This document shows positions 8,952-18,242 of a stretch of DNA of 64,000 nt, in pieces. Under the pieces are notes generated by a model that did no database searches, was not told where the DNA came from, and saw only the letters and a list, made by a program, of their open reading frames with translations. The position numbers and the translations under genes were made by a program. This DNA comes from Microbacterium sulfonylureivorans (GTDB lineage: Bacteria > Actinomycetota > Actinomycetes > Actinomycetales > Microbacteriaceae): the NCBI RefSeq assembly GCF_003999995.1, contig NZ_RJAD01000004.1, forward strand, positions 124,001-188,000. Direction: 5' to 3'. The first letter of the stretch is position 1; the number at the start of each line of letters is the position of its first letter.

Positions 8952-10622
8952 ATGAGCGAACCGGAGAGCACAGGGCCGCCCCGCGCGGCGGGGAAGCCCG
9001 TCGATCCACGACTCCTGCGGTATGCGAGCGCCTCGCGCGGCTTCTTCGTCGCGATCGGCGCGATCGCCGTGGCCCAGACCGCGGCCGTCGTCGCGTTCGC
9101 CTGGCTGCTCACGCGCGCCATCACCGGCGCGATCGACGGGATGCCGCTCCCCGACCTCGCCACGACGCTCGGCGCCCTCGCGGCTGTCGTCGCGGCCCGC
9201 GCGGTGCTCCTCTGGACCCGTGAGGCCGTCGCCGCCCGTGCGGCCTCGCGCGTGCAGACGCAGCTGCGCACCGCGCTGATCGGCGCGGTCGGCGAACTCG
9301 GCCCGGACTGGCTCGACCGCCGCAACTCGGCGCAGCTGGCCGTGACGGCCGGCCGCGGGCTCGATGCGCTCGAGGCCTACTTCGGACGCTACCTCCCGCA
9401 GCTCGTTCAGACCGTCGTGGCGACGCCCGTCATCGTCGCGGTGATGTGGTGGCAGGACTGGATCTCGGGCCTGACCGTGCTCCTCACCCTCCCGCTGATC
9501 CCCGTGTTCATGGTCTTGATCGGGCTCGCGACCCGGTCGGTGCAGCAGCGCCAGTGGCAGACGCTCCAGCGCCTGGCCGCGCGCTTCGCCGATACGGTCC
9601 AGGGTCTCTCGACGCTCAAGGTCTTCGGTCGACAGCAGCGGGCCGCGGCATCCATCGAGCAGGTCACCGGCGAGTACCGCCGCGAGACGATGCGGGTGCT
9701 TCGGGTCTCGTTCCTCTCGGGGTTCGCGCTCGAGTTCCTCGCCAGCATCTCGGTCGCCATCATCGCCGTGTCGATCGGCTTCCGGCTCATCGACGGCTCT
9801 CTCGCACTCGGCGTCGGCCTGTTCGTGCTGCTGCTCGCGCCCGAGGCGTACCTCCCGCTGCGGCAGGTCGGCGTGCAGTTCCATGCCGCGTCCGAAGGCG
9901 TGGCGGCGACGGACGAAGTCTTCGCCGTGCTCGACGCCGCGCGCGCCGCACCGCCCCGCTCCTCCGACGCCGAGCCCGCACCCGGGGGCAGTGTCCTGCG
10001 CCTCGATGCCGTCCGCGTGCAGCGAGGCGAACGGATGCTGCCACCGGTGTCGCTCGAGGCGGCACCCGGCACCGTGACCCTGGTGGAAGGACCCAGCGGG
10101 GCGGGCAAGTCGAGCCTGCTCGCGGCGCTGCGCGGCGCGGCGCGGTTCGAGGGTGACGCCGCCTACGGAGATGCCGATGTGCGCTCGCTGGCACCGGCGG
10201 CGTGGCTGGCGTGGGCTGGGCAGCGGCCGGGGCTGATCGCCGGCCCGATCGCGGTCAACGTCGCGCTCGGCGACACCGAGCCCGACCCCGCTCTGGTGCG
10301 TCGTGCACTCGATCTCGCGTGCGCCGACGATCTCGATCCCGCTCGCGAACTCGGCGTGCAGGGCGCCGGGCTGTCGGGCGGTCAGGCGCAGCGCGTGGCG
10401 GTCGCCCGTGCGTTCTACCGACGCCTGCGCGGGCGCGCCGGGGTGGTCGCCCTCGACGAGCCCAGCGCCGCACTCGACCCCGACACCGAGGACCGTCTCT
10501 GGCAGGGCGTCCGCGCCCTCGCCGACGCCGGTGCGGCCGTGCTGCTCGTGTCGCATCGCACGAGCGCCCGCGCGATCGCAGACGACGTCGTGCGTCTCGA
10601 GCGGAGCGAGGTGAGCGCGTGA
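8952..10622 (+). CDS. cydD: Thiol reductant ABC exporter subunit CydD
   Basis: A 556-residue half-transporter, membrane domain fused to ATPase. With CydC it exports cysteine or glutathione-type thiols (or handles heme) needed to assemble cytochrome bd. The membrane domain covers about residues 20-315. The ATPase domain has Walker A GPSGAGKS, signature LSGGQAQR and Walker B GVVALDEP. It starts at ATG 8952, 59 bases after cydB. Its end overlaps the cydC start by four bases (GTGA), showing translational coupling. Confidence 0.93.
   Translation: MSEPESTGPPRAAGKPVDPRLLRYASASRGFFVAIGAIAVAQTAAVVAFAWLLTRAITGAIDGMPLPDLATTLGALAAVVAARAVLLWTREAVAARAASRVQTQLRTALIGAVGELGPDWLDRRNSAQLAVTAGRGLDALEAYFGRYLPQLVQTVVATPVIVAVMWWQDWISGLTVLLTLPLIPVFMVLIGLATRSVQQRQWQTLQRLAARFADTVQGLSTLKVFGRQQRAAASIEQVTGEYRRETMRVLRVSFLSGFALEFLASISVAIIAVSIGFRLIDGSLALGVGLFVLLLAPEAYLPLRQVGVQFHAASEGVAATDEVFAVLDAARAAPPRSSDAEPAPGGSVLRLDAVRVQRGERMLPPVSLEAAPGTVTLVEGPSGAGKSSLLAALRGAARFEGDAAYGDADVRSLAPAAWLAWAGQRPGLIAGPIAVNVALGDTEPDPALVRRALDLACADDLDPARELGVQGAGLSGGQAQRVAVARAFYRRLRGRAGVVALDEPSAALDPDTEDRLWQGVRALADAGAAVLLVSHRTSARAIADDVVRLERSEVSA
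9639..9653 (-). repeat. Exact 15-base copy of dispersed motif GGATGCCGCGGCCCG
   Basis: Inside cydD, which reads the complementary strand as Arg-Ala-Ala-Ala-Ser. One of five exact copies in the window. Confidence 0.85.
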
Positions 10623-12289
10623 CCGCCGTGAGCTCGGGCGGCGTGCTGCGCGGCGCGCTCCCCCCGGCGCGCCGCTTCTGGCCGGCCCTCGCGGCGGGCT
10701 TCGCGTCCGAGGCATCCGCCGTCGCCCTGCTCGCGGTGAGCGCGTGGCTCATCGTCCGCGCGAGCGAGCAGCCCCCGGTGCTGTACCTCTCGGCCGCCGT
10801 CGTCGGCGTGCGGTTCTTCGCGCTGGCACGGGCGAGCTTCCGCTACCTCGAGCGCCTCGCCGGACACGACGCCGCTCTGCGCCAGCTCGCGACGACCCGT
10901 GCCTCGCTCGTGAGACGGCTCGTGCCGCTCGCCCCCGACGGGCTGTCTCGCACCCGGCGCGGCTCGGTGCTCGGAGCCCTGGTCGACGACGTCGACGACC
11001 TGCAGAACCTCCCGCTCCGGGTGGTTCAGCCGCTCGTGTCGTCGGCGACGGTCGCACTGGGCGCGGTCGTCCTCGTGGCGGTCATCTGGTGGCCGGCGGC
11101 GGTCGCACTTCTCGGATGCCTCGTCGCGGCCGGGCTCGCCGCCACCCTGTGGGGATGGGCCGCCGGGGCACGCGCCGAGCGCGACATCGCTCCGCTGCGC
11201 GCCCGGCTGGCCGACGCGGTGCTCGACCACTTCGGCAGCCTCGAGGTTCTCGCCGCCTTCGGCGCCGAGAGCCGGAGCCGCGCGCGGATCGCCGACGCCG
11301 ACGCCGCTCTCCGCCGGGCCGTCGTGCGCCGCGCCGGCGCCCAGGCGGGCACGGCCGCACTCGTCTCGCTCCTCGCCGGGGCGGCGTCGATCCTCGCGGT
11401 CGTCGCCGCGGCGCCCGGGGCCGCCTCCGGCGCGCTCGACGGCCCCTCGCTCGCGGTGGTCGTCCTGGTGCCGATGGCGGTGTTCGAGGTGTTCGCCGCG
11501 GTGCCGCTCGCGGCCTCCGCGTGGCGCCAGGTGAAGGCTTCCGCCGACCGCATCGCCGGCGCCGTCCCCGCCGAGCCGCCCGCGCAGCTCGTCGACGAGA
11601 CCGTTCCCCCCACGGGCGTCGCGCCCGCGCTCGGCGACGGCGTGCGCCTGCGGGGCGCGTCGGTGCGCTGGCCGGGCGATGCGGATGCCTCGCTCCATGA
11701 CGTCGATCTCGACATCCGTCCCGGCGAGCGCCTGCTCGTGATCGGCTCGAGCGGTGCGGGGAAGACGACGCTCGCGCACGCTCTGGTGCGCTTCCTGGAG
11801 ACCGACGGCGGATACGACGTGGGCGAGAGGTCGGTGCACGATGTCGCCGGGGACGACGTGCGGCTCACCGTCGGGCTGTGCGAGCAGCGACCGATGCTGT
11901 TCGACGAAGACATCCGCCAGAACCTGCTGTTCGCGCGCGACACGGCCAGCGACGCCGATCTCGAGGCCGTGCTCCGGCGTGTGGGGCTCGCGGACTGGCT
12001 CCGCGAGCGCGGCGGTCTGGATGCCCGGGTCGGCGAGCGAGGATCCCTCGTGTCGGGCGGGCAGGCGCAGCGCATCGCGCTCGCCCGCGCCCTGCTCCGC
12101 GACTTCCCGGTGCTGGTGCTCGACGAGCCGACGGCGGGCGTCGACCCCGAGGCATCCGATGCACTGCTCACCGATCTGCTGTGCGCGGTGGGAGACGACC
12201 AGGCGGTGGTGCTGATCTCCCACGTCGCGGTGCCCGAGGGGCTGGTCGACCGCGTGGTGCGCATCGAGCGGGGCCGCCTCGTCGCCTAG
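10619..12289 (+). CDS. cydC: Thiol reductant ABC exporter subunit CydC
   Basis: A 556-residue half-transporter that pairs with CydD. The membrane domain covers residues 10-310. The ATPase domain has Walker A GSSGAGKT, signature VSGGQAQR and Walker B VLVLDEP. The start GTG 10619 overlaps the cydD stop by four bases; the frame is open farther upstream but that part runs through cydD. It ends the cydABDC unit. Confidence 0.93.
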   Translation: MTAVSSGGVLRGALPPARRFWPALAAGFASEASAVALLAVSAWLIVRASEQPPVLYLSAAVVGVRFFALARASFRYLERLAGHDAALRQLATTRASLVRRLVPLAPDGLSRTRRGSVLGALVDDVDDLQNLPLRVVQPLVSSATVALGAVVLVAVIWWPAAVALLGCLVAAGLAATLWGWAAGARAERDIAPLRARLADAVLDHFGSLEVLAAFGAESRSRARIADADAALRRAVVRRAGAQAGTAALVSLLAGAASILAVVAAAPGAASGALDGPSLAVVVLVPMAVFEVFAAVPLAASAWRQVKASADRIAGAVPAEPPAQLVDETVPPTGVAPALGDGVRLRGASVRWPGDADASLHDVDLDIRPGERLLVIGSSGAGKTTLAHALVRFLETDGGYDVGERSVHDVAGDDVRLTVGLCEQRPMLFDEDIRQNLLFARDTASDADLEAVLRRVGLADWLRERGGLDARVGERGSLVSGGQAQRIALARALLRDFPVLVLDEPTAGVDPEASDALLTDLLCAVGDDQAVVLISHVAVPEGLVDRVVRIERGRLVA

Positions 12290-12305
12290 CCGGAGGCGTG
12301 CCGCC

Positions 12306-12476
12306 ATGCCACGCTGGGGGGATGACAGGACCGACGACGCGCCTGCCGGATTCCAGCGCCTGATCGAACTCGGCGCGAGACCCGTGAAGGAGCCGAGCCC
12401 GTGGCTCGGGCGCCTTCTCATCGCGTGGGTCGAGGATCCGGACGGCCATCTCGTCCAGGTCGTGCAGGACGCCTGA
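12306..12476 (+). pseudogene. Remnant of a VOC (glyoxalase-like) protein gene
   Basis: An open frame of 56 codons that encodes only the C-terminal part of a VOC/glyoxalase-superfamily domain. FQRLIELGARPVKEP is the usual helix and strand, and WVEDPDGHLVQVVQ is the terminal metal-ligand strand (the usual DPDGNxxxL). The N-terminal half of the domain is absent, since cydC ends 16 bases upstream. It is either a decayed gene or a tiny half-domain protein. I favour a remnant. Confidence 0.6.
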
Positions 12477-12525
12477 CCCCGCACCGGCACGACACCGAGC
12501 GGATGCCTCGGCTACCGTTTCACGC

Positions 12526-13077
12526 ATGACCCTCACGGTCCGGACCGCCTCCCGCGACGATGCCGCGAGCATCACCCGCGTGCGCGTCGACACGTGGCGG
12601 GCCGCCTACGCCGGCTTGATGGCATCCGAGATCCTCGACGGCATGGACGCCGACCGCGAGGCGGAGCGCCGACGCGAGCGGTGGGACGAGATGCACGGCG
12701 ACCCGCGCGGATGCGACCTCCTCGCCGAGGTCGACGGCGTCGTCGCCGGGTGGGCGGCCCTGGGAAGCTCGATCGACGACGACCGTCCTCGCGACGGGCA
12801 GATCTACGCGATCTACGCCCGTCCGGAGTTCTGGTCGCGCGGGGTGGGGCACGCCCTGCTGGTCACGGCGGAGCAGCGACTGCGCACCTCGGGCTTCCGC
12901 AAGGCCCACCTGTGGGTGCTCGACCGCAACGAGCGCGCGGCGTCCTTCTACGAGCGACACGGCTGGCGCGAGGACGGCGCCACGATGACCGACGAACGCC
13001 GGATCGACGGCACGGGGTTCACCCTCCTGGAGCGACGCCGGGTCCGCGACCTCAGGGAACGGCTCTCGCCGAGGTGA
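12526..13077 (+). CDS. GNAT-family N-acetyltransferase
   Basis: A 183-residue GNAT protein. The acetyl-CoA-binding loop appears as RPEFWSRGVGHALL, followed by LWVLDRNERAASFYERHGW, the typical C-terminal strand and helix. The substrate is unknown. ATG 12526 lies 13 bases after TACCGT (12513-12518) without a ribosome-binding site, another candidate leaderless start. Confidence 0.88.
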   Translation: MTLTVRTASRDDAASITRVRVDTWRAAYAGLMASEILDGMDADREAERRRERWDEMHGDPRGCDLLAEVDGVVAGWAALGSSIDDDRPRDGQIYAIYARPEFWSRGVGHALLVTAEQRLRTSGFRKAHLWVLDRNERAASFYERHGWREDGATMTDERRIDGTGFTLLERRRVRDLRERLSPR

Positions 13078-13104
13078 CGAAGATGCCTGGTCCGCAGCAG
13101 CCCG

Positions 13105-14748
13105 TCACCGCGCTGCGCCCGCGGTGTCGGGCTCGGGACGGGGGTCGTCAGCTTCGCCTCCGGCATCGGCATCGGCCTCGCGCACCTCGGGCACCGCGGT
13201 CTCGCCCTCGTCCTGCCCGGTCGACGCCGCCTCGGCGGCGGCCGCGATGCGGCTCGCCATCCCCGCGAAGATGAAGCCGTGGAAAGGCAGCACGGCCAGC
13301 CAGTAGAGTCGTCCGGCGAGACCGAGCGGGAAGAACACGGCGCGCTGGTCGTACCGGGAGCCCGAGGAATCCGGCGTCGCCCGAAGCTCGAGCCACGCGA
13401 GACCCGGCACCTTCATCTCGGCCCGGAGGCGCAGGAACGAGCCGGGCTCGATCGCCTCGACCCGCCAGAAGTCGAGCGCGTCGCCCACGCCCAGTCGCGC
13501 CTTCGACCGGCGTCCCCGCGCGAGGCCGATGCCGCCGACCAGGCGGTCCATCCAGCCGCGCACCGCCCACAGCAGCGGCGACGAGTACCAGCCGTTCTCT
13601 CCCCCGATGCCCTCGATGACCCGCCACAGCGCGTCCGGCGGCGCGGACGTCGTCGCGGTGCGGGCATCGGTGAAGACGACTCTGCCCGACCAGTCCGGGT
13701 CGCTCGGCAGCGGGTCGCTGGGCACCCCGAGCACCTCGGAGTCCTGCCAGCTCGTCTCGATCGCGTCGCCCTTCACGCGGCCGAGCGCCAGGCGCACGGC
13801 CGCCCGGTACCCGGTGAGCCCGTCCTCGGGCGGCGGGACGAGGTCGTCGATGGCGTGATCCTTCATGACGCACTCGTTCTGGAGCGACTCGACGAGCGGG
13901 CGGGCGATGGATGCCGGAATCGGCGTGACGAGATTCACCCAGAGCGAGGCGAGCCGCGGCGTCAGGACCGGAAGGGCGGCGATCGGGCGCTGGTGCAGCC
14001 CGGCCTCGACCGCGTAGCCGTTCATCATCTGGCCGTACCGCAGCACGTCGGGTCCGCCGACGTCGACGGCCCGGTTCACGTCGGCGGGCACGCGCGCGGC
14101 GCCGAGCAGATAGTGCAGGACATCGCGCACGGCGATGGGCTGGATGCGGTTGCGCACCCATTTGGGGGCCGGCATGTACGGCAGCACCTCGGTGAGGTGG
14201 CGGACCATCTCGAACGACGCCGAGCCCGAGCCGATCACGACGCCGGCCTGGAGCACCAGAGTGGGCACGCCGCTGCGGAGGAAGACCTCCCCCACCTCCA
14301 CGCGGGAACGCAGATGCGGCGACAGCTTCACCCCGTCGGGATGGAGCCCCCCGAGATAGACCAGACGGCGGACGGATGCCTCGGCCGACGCGGACGCGAC
14401 CGTCTCGGCGGCGGTGCGGTCCGCGTCGGCGAACCCCCTGCCCGCCGACATCGAGTGGACCAGGTAGTACAGGACGTCGACGTCGCGCACCGCGCGCGCG
14501 GCGGCGGCGGCATCCGTCGCGTCGCCGGCGACGATCTCGACGCTGCTCCCCCACCCGAACGCGGCCACGCGCGACGGGTCGCGGGCCAGCACCCGGACGT
14601 CGTACCCGGCGGCGAGGAGGCGCGGCACGAGACGGCCGCCGATGTAACCCGTCGCGCCGATCACGAGTGCTCGCGGGGCGGTGCCGTCGGGTCGCGGGAC
14701 GGCGACGAGCGCGGGCTCGCGGCCGGTGGGCGCGGAGAGGTCGTCCAT
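13105..14748 (-). CDS. SDR-family NAD(P)-binding protein with DUF2867 domain
   Basis: A 547-residue two-domain protein. The N-terminus has an extended NAD(P)-binding fold with GATGYIGGRL at residues 31-40. The C-terminal domain (about 360-510) matches DUF2867, with the late conserved block FHGFIFAGMASRI. The family is common in actinobacteria and is usually annotated as an NAD(P)H-binding or nucleoside-diphosphate-sugar epimerase-like protein. The tail after residue 515 is Glu/Asp-rich and disordered. Substrate unknown. It stands alone, convergent with the GNAT gene upstream in the window. Confidence 0.82.
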   Translation of the reverse strand: MDDLSAPTGREPALVAVPRPDGTAPRALVIGATGYIGGRLVPRLLAAGYDVRVLARDPSRVAAFGWGSSVEIVAGDATDAAAAARAVRDVDVLYYLVHSMSAGRGFADADRTAAETVASASAEASVRRLVYLGGLHPDGVKLSPHLRSRVEVGEVFLRSGVPTLVLQAGVVIGSGSASFEMVRHLTEVLPYMPAPKWVRNRIQPIAVRDVLHYLLGAARVPADVNRAVDVGGPDVLRYGQMMNGYAVEAGLHQRPIAALPVLTPRLASLWVNLVTPIPASIARPLVESLQNECVMKDHAIDDLVPPPEDGLTGYRAAVRLALGRVKGDAIETSWQDSEVLGVPSDPLPSDPDWSGRVVFTDARTATTSAPPDALWRVIEGIGGENGWYSSPLLWAVRGWMDRLVGGIGLARGRRSKARLGVGDALDFWRVEAIEPGSFLRLRAEMKVPGLAWLELRATPDSSGSRYDQRAVFFPLGLAGRLYWLAVLPFHGFIFAGMASRIAAAAEAASTGQDEGETAVPEVREADADAGGEADDPRPEPDTAGAAR

Positions 14749-14856
14749 CCCGGCAGGCTACGCGGGCGCCGCCTGCGGACGAAGGGGTTGACGCACGACC
14801 CCGTCCGTGTCCGCATCGCATCCTGTTCGCGTGGCCAACGGAAAGGGCCGCGGGGC

Positions 14857-15456
14857 TCAGTCCAGGGTCGTGCCGAACGCCTGCGCGCCGTCGTGCGAGG
14901 GCAGCGGGGCGAAGCCGACCCGCGGGTAGAACGCGATCGCGCCGGCGTTGTCGGATGAGGCCACGAGATGCAGCCCCGGGACGCCCTGCGCGCGCAGCGC
15001 CTCGATCAGGGTCGCGATGAGCTCACGGCCGAGTCCGCGGCCCTGGGCCTCGGGGAGCAGGTCGATGTGGAGGTGCGCGGGGTACTCGTCGCCGTACGGC
15101 TCGGCGCCACCGCGGCGGCCGTAGGCGTAGAGCAGGATCCCGTCCTGCCGGGATCCCTCGGCCGCGGGCTTCGGCCACCGCGCCCCGTGCTCGGGCCACC
15201 ACTCGGTGCGGAACCACTCCTCGAACGCGCGGGTGTCGGGCGCGCCGACGATGTATCCGACCACGCGCCCGTCGTCGGACTCCGCCACGAACGCGAGCTC
15301 GGGATGACGCGCCGCGTACGGCAGCACGAAGATCTCGGCCCACAGGTCGTCGTCGTCGAGCACGCCTGTCGCGTCGGCTCCGGCGTCCGCCGTCTTCAGG
15401 CAGATGTCGGCGAGCGCCGGCTCATCGCCGGAACGGAAGGGACGGATGCGGGCCAC
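14857..15456 (-). CDS. GNAT-family N-acetyltransferase
   Basis: A 199-residue GNAT protein. The acetyl-CoA loop is LPEAQGRGLGRELI, with GAIAFYPRVGFAPL toward the C-terminus. The middle contains an unusually long DTRAFEEWFRTEWWPEHGA insertion, as in GNATs related to O-GlcNAcase-associated acetyltransferases. Substrate unknown. It lies 58 bases beyond the end of modC on the same strand. Confidence 0.85.
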   Translation of the reverse strand: MARIRPFRSGDEPALADICLKTADAGADATGVLDDDDLWAEIFVLPYAARHPELAFVAESDDGRVVGYIVGAPDTRAFEEWFRTEWWPEHGARWPKPAAEGSRQDGILLYAYGRRGGAEPYGDEYPAHLHIDLLPEAQGRGLGRELIATLIEALRAQGVPGLHLVASSDNAGAIAFYPRVGFAPLPSHDGAQAFGTTLD

Positions 15457-15514
15457 CCGACGAGTCTAGGAGGCCCCATGGCTCGCGCGAGCGGCAGGGT
15501 GCCTGCGCCGTCGG

Positions 15515-16615
15515 TCAGCACGACGTGACGAAGCGCACGTCCGAGCCGGCCACGCGCAGCCGCACCGGCACGCCCGGCGCGAGGCCCAGTTCCGCCACGC
15601 GGTCGGCCGAGACGTCGACGGCGACCTCGGGGTCGGCCGTGCGCACGCGCACGCCCGCGGGCGTCTGCTCGAGACGCGTGACCCGCGCCAGCCACTCCCC
15701 GTCCGCCACGGTCGGCGCGAGCCGCAGCACCCCCGTCCAGGTGTCGGCCTCGGCCCGCTCGATCGCGACCGCCGAGGGCCGGAACACGGCCGCGACCTCC
15801 GAGCCGCTGAGGACCGCGGATGCCTCGTCCCCGGCCGGGAGCACCATGGCGTCGCGCTCCCACCGCCCGGCGTGCACGGCTCCCGCGACGCGGTTGAGGC
15901 CCGCGACCGCCGCGGTGAAGCGCGTCGCCGGCGAGGCCAGCACCTCGCGCACCGGGCCGGACTGGGTGACCTGGCCGCCCTCGAGCACGATCAGGCGGCT
16001 CGCGAGCGACACCGCGTCGACGGCATCGTGGGTCGCGACGACCGCGGTCGTGCGCGTCGCCGCCAACTGGTCGTGCAGGAGCGCACGGACATCGCCTGCC
16101 GTCTCGGTGTCGAGCGAGGTCAGCGGCTCGTCGAGGAGGATCGCCGCAGGGCTCGTCGCGAGGGCACGCGCGAGCGCGACGCGCTGCTGCTGCCCTCCGG
16201 ACAGCTCAGCCGGCCGCCGCGCACCCATCCCGTCGAGCCCGACGCGCCACAGCCACTCGTCGGCCTCGGCGGCCGCGACGTCCTTCGTCGCCCCGTGCAC
16301 CCGCAGGCCGAACGCGATGTTCGCGTGGGCCGACAGATGCGGGAAGAGCCTCGGCTCCTGCCCGAGCAGGACGATCCCCCGGCGAGACGGCGTCGTGCGC
16401 CGACGCGGGCGGGGCGCGGCATCCAATTCGCGCTCACCCAGCCGCACGTGCCCCTCGTCGAGCGGGACCAGCCCGGCGAGCACTCCGAGCAGCGTGGACT
16501 TGCCGGCGCCGCTCGGGCCCATCACGGCCACCGCCTCCCCCGCGGCGGCCTGCACGTCGGCGTCGAGGCGGAATCCCGCACGCTCGACCACGACGTGCGC
16601 ATCGAGCGCGCTCAT
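15515..16615 (-). CDS. modC: Molybdate ABC transporter ATP-binding protein
   Basis: A 366-residue ATPase that powers molybdate import. Walker A is MGPSGAGKS (residues 32-40); the signature is LSGGQQQR; Walker B is AAILLDEP. Residues from about 295 form a molybdate-binding (TOBE/Mop) domain with VTRLEQTPAGVRVR. The start is ATG 16615, overlapping the modB stop by four bases. The open frame upstream runs through modB and is not coding. A motif copy of the dispersed repeat lies at 16410-16424 in the poorly conserved DAAPRPRRR loop. Confidence 0.93.
   Translation of the reverse strand: MSALDAHVVVERAGFRLDADVQAAAGEAVAVMGPSGAGKSTLLGVLAGLVPLDEGHVRLGERELDAAPRPRRRTTPSRRGIVLLGQEPRLFPHLSAHANIAFGLRVHGATKDVAAAEADEWLWRVGLDGMGARRPAELSGGQQQRVALARALATSPAAILLDEPLTSLDTETAGDVRALLHDQLAATRTTAVVATHDAVDAVSLASRLIVLEGGQVTQSGPVREVLASPATRFTAAVAGLNRVAGAVHAGRWERDAMVLPAGDEASAVLSGSEVAAVFRPSAVAIERAEADTWTGVLRLAPTVADGEWLARVTRLEQTPAGVRVRTADPEVAVDVSADRVAELGLAPGVPVRLRVAGSDVRFVTSC
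16410..16424 (-). repeat. Exact 15-base copy of motif variant GGATGCCGCGCCCCG
   Basis: Inside modC, read as Asp-Ala-Ala-Pro-Arg. The same 15-mer occurs at 19880-19894 and 24930-24944. Confidence 0.85.
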
Positions 16616-17430
16616 CGCTGGGCCTCCGGCCGCCAGGCGCGCACGAGCAGGAGCACGGCGACGGCGGTCACGAGCAGGAGGAGCGAGAGCGCGACGGCCG
16701 ACCCCTGCGAGACGCCGGCGCCGTTGAACGCGGTGTAGATCGCCAGCGGCATCGTCTGCGTCACGCCCGGCGCATTGCCGGCGAACAGCGCGGTCGCCCC
16801 GAACTCGCCGATCGCGCGGGCGAAGCACAGCACCACCCCGGCGATCAGGCCCGGCGCCGCGAGGGGCAGCGTCACCCTTCCGAGGATGGTCCAGCGCCCG
16901 GCGCCGAGGGCTGCGGCGGCCTGCTCGTAGCCGACGCCGGTCGTGCGCAGGGAGCCCTCCAGAGCGAGGACGAGGAACGGCAGGGCGACGAAGGTCTGCG
17001 CGAGCACGACGGCGGTGGTGGTGAACGGGATCCGGATGCCCCACTCGGCCAGCATCGCGCCCAGCAAGCTGGTGCGACCGAAGAGGAAGAGCATCGCGAC
17101 GCCGCCGACCATCGGCGGGAGCACGAGGGGCACGGTGACGAGCGCGCGCAGAACGGCCGCGGTCCGCGCACGGCTGCGCGCGATCAGCAGTGCGAGGGGC
17201 ACGCCCAGGACGACGCACACGGCGGTCGCGGTGAGCCCGGTCGCGAGCGACAGTCCGAGCGCCGAGAGTGCCTCGGCTGACGTGATGTCGGCCCACAGCG
17301 TCGACCAGTCGACCCGGAGTACGAGGGCGACGAGCGGGAGCGTGAGCAGCGCGAGCCCGACGATCGCCGGGATCGCGAGGACGCGCGGCACGAAGCCGAT
17401 CGGTCCGCGTCCGGCCGCCGAGCTGGTCAC
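16612..17430 (-). CDS. modB: Molybdate ABC transporter permease
   Basis: A 272-residue inner-membrane permease with about six helices. The cytoplasmic EAA loop that docks the ATPase reads EQAAAALGAGRWTILGRVTL. GEFGAT in the FARAIGEFGATALF segment is typical of ModB/CysT permeases. It starts with GTG 17430, overlapping the modA stop by four bases, and its stop overlaps modC, so modABC is one translationally coupled unit. Confidence 0.94.
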   Translation of the reverse strand: MTSSAAGRGPIGFVPRVLAIPAIVGLALLTLPLVALVLRVDWSTLWADITSAEALSALGLSLATGLTATAVCVVLGVPLALLIARSRARTAAVLRALVTVPLVLPPMVGGVAMLFLFGRTSLLGAMLAEWGIRIPFTTTAVVLAQTFVALPFLVLALEGSLRTTGVGYEQAAAALGAGRWTILGRVTLPLAAPGLIAGVVLCFARAIGEFGATALFAGNAPGVTQTMPLAIYTAFNGAGVSQGSAVALSLLLLVTAVAVLLLVRAWRPEAQR

Positions 17431-18242
17431 GGCGCCCCGAACCCGAACTCTCCGAGCACGGCCCGCCCCGCCGCGGAGAGCACGAAGTCCGCGAACGCGG
17501 CGGCCGCGTCGGGGTTCGACGCGTCGCCGAGCGCGGCGATCGGATACCGGTTGACGACCTCCTCCGCGCCGGCGGCCTGGACCGCCTGCACGTCGTCACG
17601 GCCGCGCACGTCGGTCGTGTACACCAGCCCGGCGTCGGCCTCGCCCGCAGCGACCTTGGTGAGCACGGCCGTGACGTTCTGCTCGAGACTCGCCGGCGTC
17701 ACATCCACCTCGTTGCCGGCGAGGAGCGACTGGGACGCCGCGCCGCACGGCACCTCGGGAGCGCAGAGCACGACGGTCAGGCCCGGCACCGCGAGGTCTT
17801 CTATGACCTTCACGCCGCCGGGGTTGCCCTTCGGCACCGCGATGACGAGCGTGTTCGAGGCGAAGAGCGCGGGGTCGGCCGCGAGGCCCGCATCGACGAC
17901 CTTCCGCATGTTGGTCTCGTCGGCCGAGGCGAAGACGTCTGCAGGCGCGCCCTCGAGGAGCTGAGTGGCGAGGGTGCTCGATCCGTCGTACGAGATCGGA
18001 AGCACGTCGACCTGCGGATGCCGCTGCTCGAACTGCGTCGCGAGCTCGTCGAAAGCGGAGCCCAGCGATGCCGCCGCGAAGACCGTCAGGTCGCCGGTGA
18101 GCTCCTGCGCGTCAGCGGGGGGCCCTGAGTCGCCGGTCGGCGGCGTCCCCGCGGGCACGTCGGCGCTCGCGCACCCCGCGAGCACGAGTCCGGCCAGGAC
18201 GAGCGCCGCCATGAGCGGCCGTCGTGCTCCAGGCATCCTCAT
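17427..18242 (-). CDS. modA: Molybdate-binding lipoprotein
   Basis: A 271-residue solute-binding lipoprotein that captures molybdate (or tungstate) outside the membrane. The signal peptide ends in the lipobox LVLAGC, with lipidated Cys24. The mature part begins LTVFAAASLGSAFDEL, the canonical ModA start whose Ser contacts the oxyanion. GNPGGVKVIEDLAVPGL and ADAGLVYTTD are also typical. The start ATG 18242 overlaps the regulator stop (ATGA). The long upstream frame is unrelated to ModA. Confidence 0.94.
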   Translation of the reverse strand: MRMPGARRPLMAALVLAGLVLAGCASADVPAGTPPTGDSGPPADAQELTGDLTVFAAASLGSAFDELATQFEQRHPQVDVLPISYDGSSTLATQLLEGAPADVFASADETNMRKVVDAGLAADPALFASNTLVIAVPKGNPGGVKVIEDLAVPGLTVVLCAPEVPCGAASQSLLAGNEVDVTPASLEQNVTAVLTKVAAGEADAGLVYTTDVRGRDDVQAVQAAGAEEVVNRYPIAALGDASNPDAAAAFADFVLSAAGRAVLGEFGFGAP

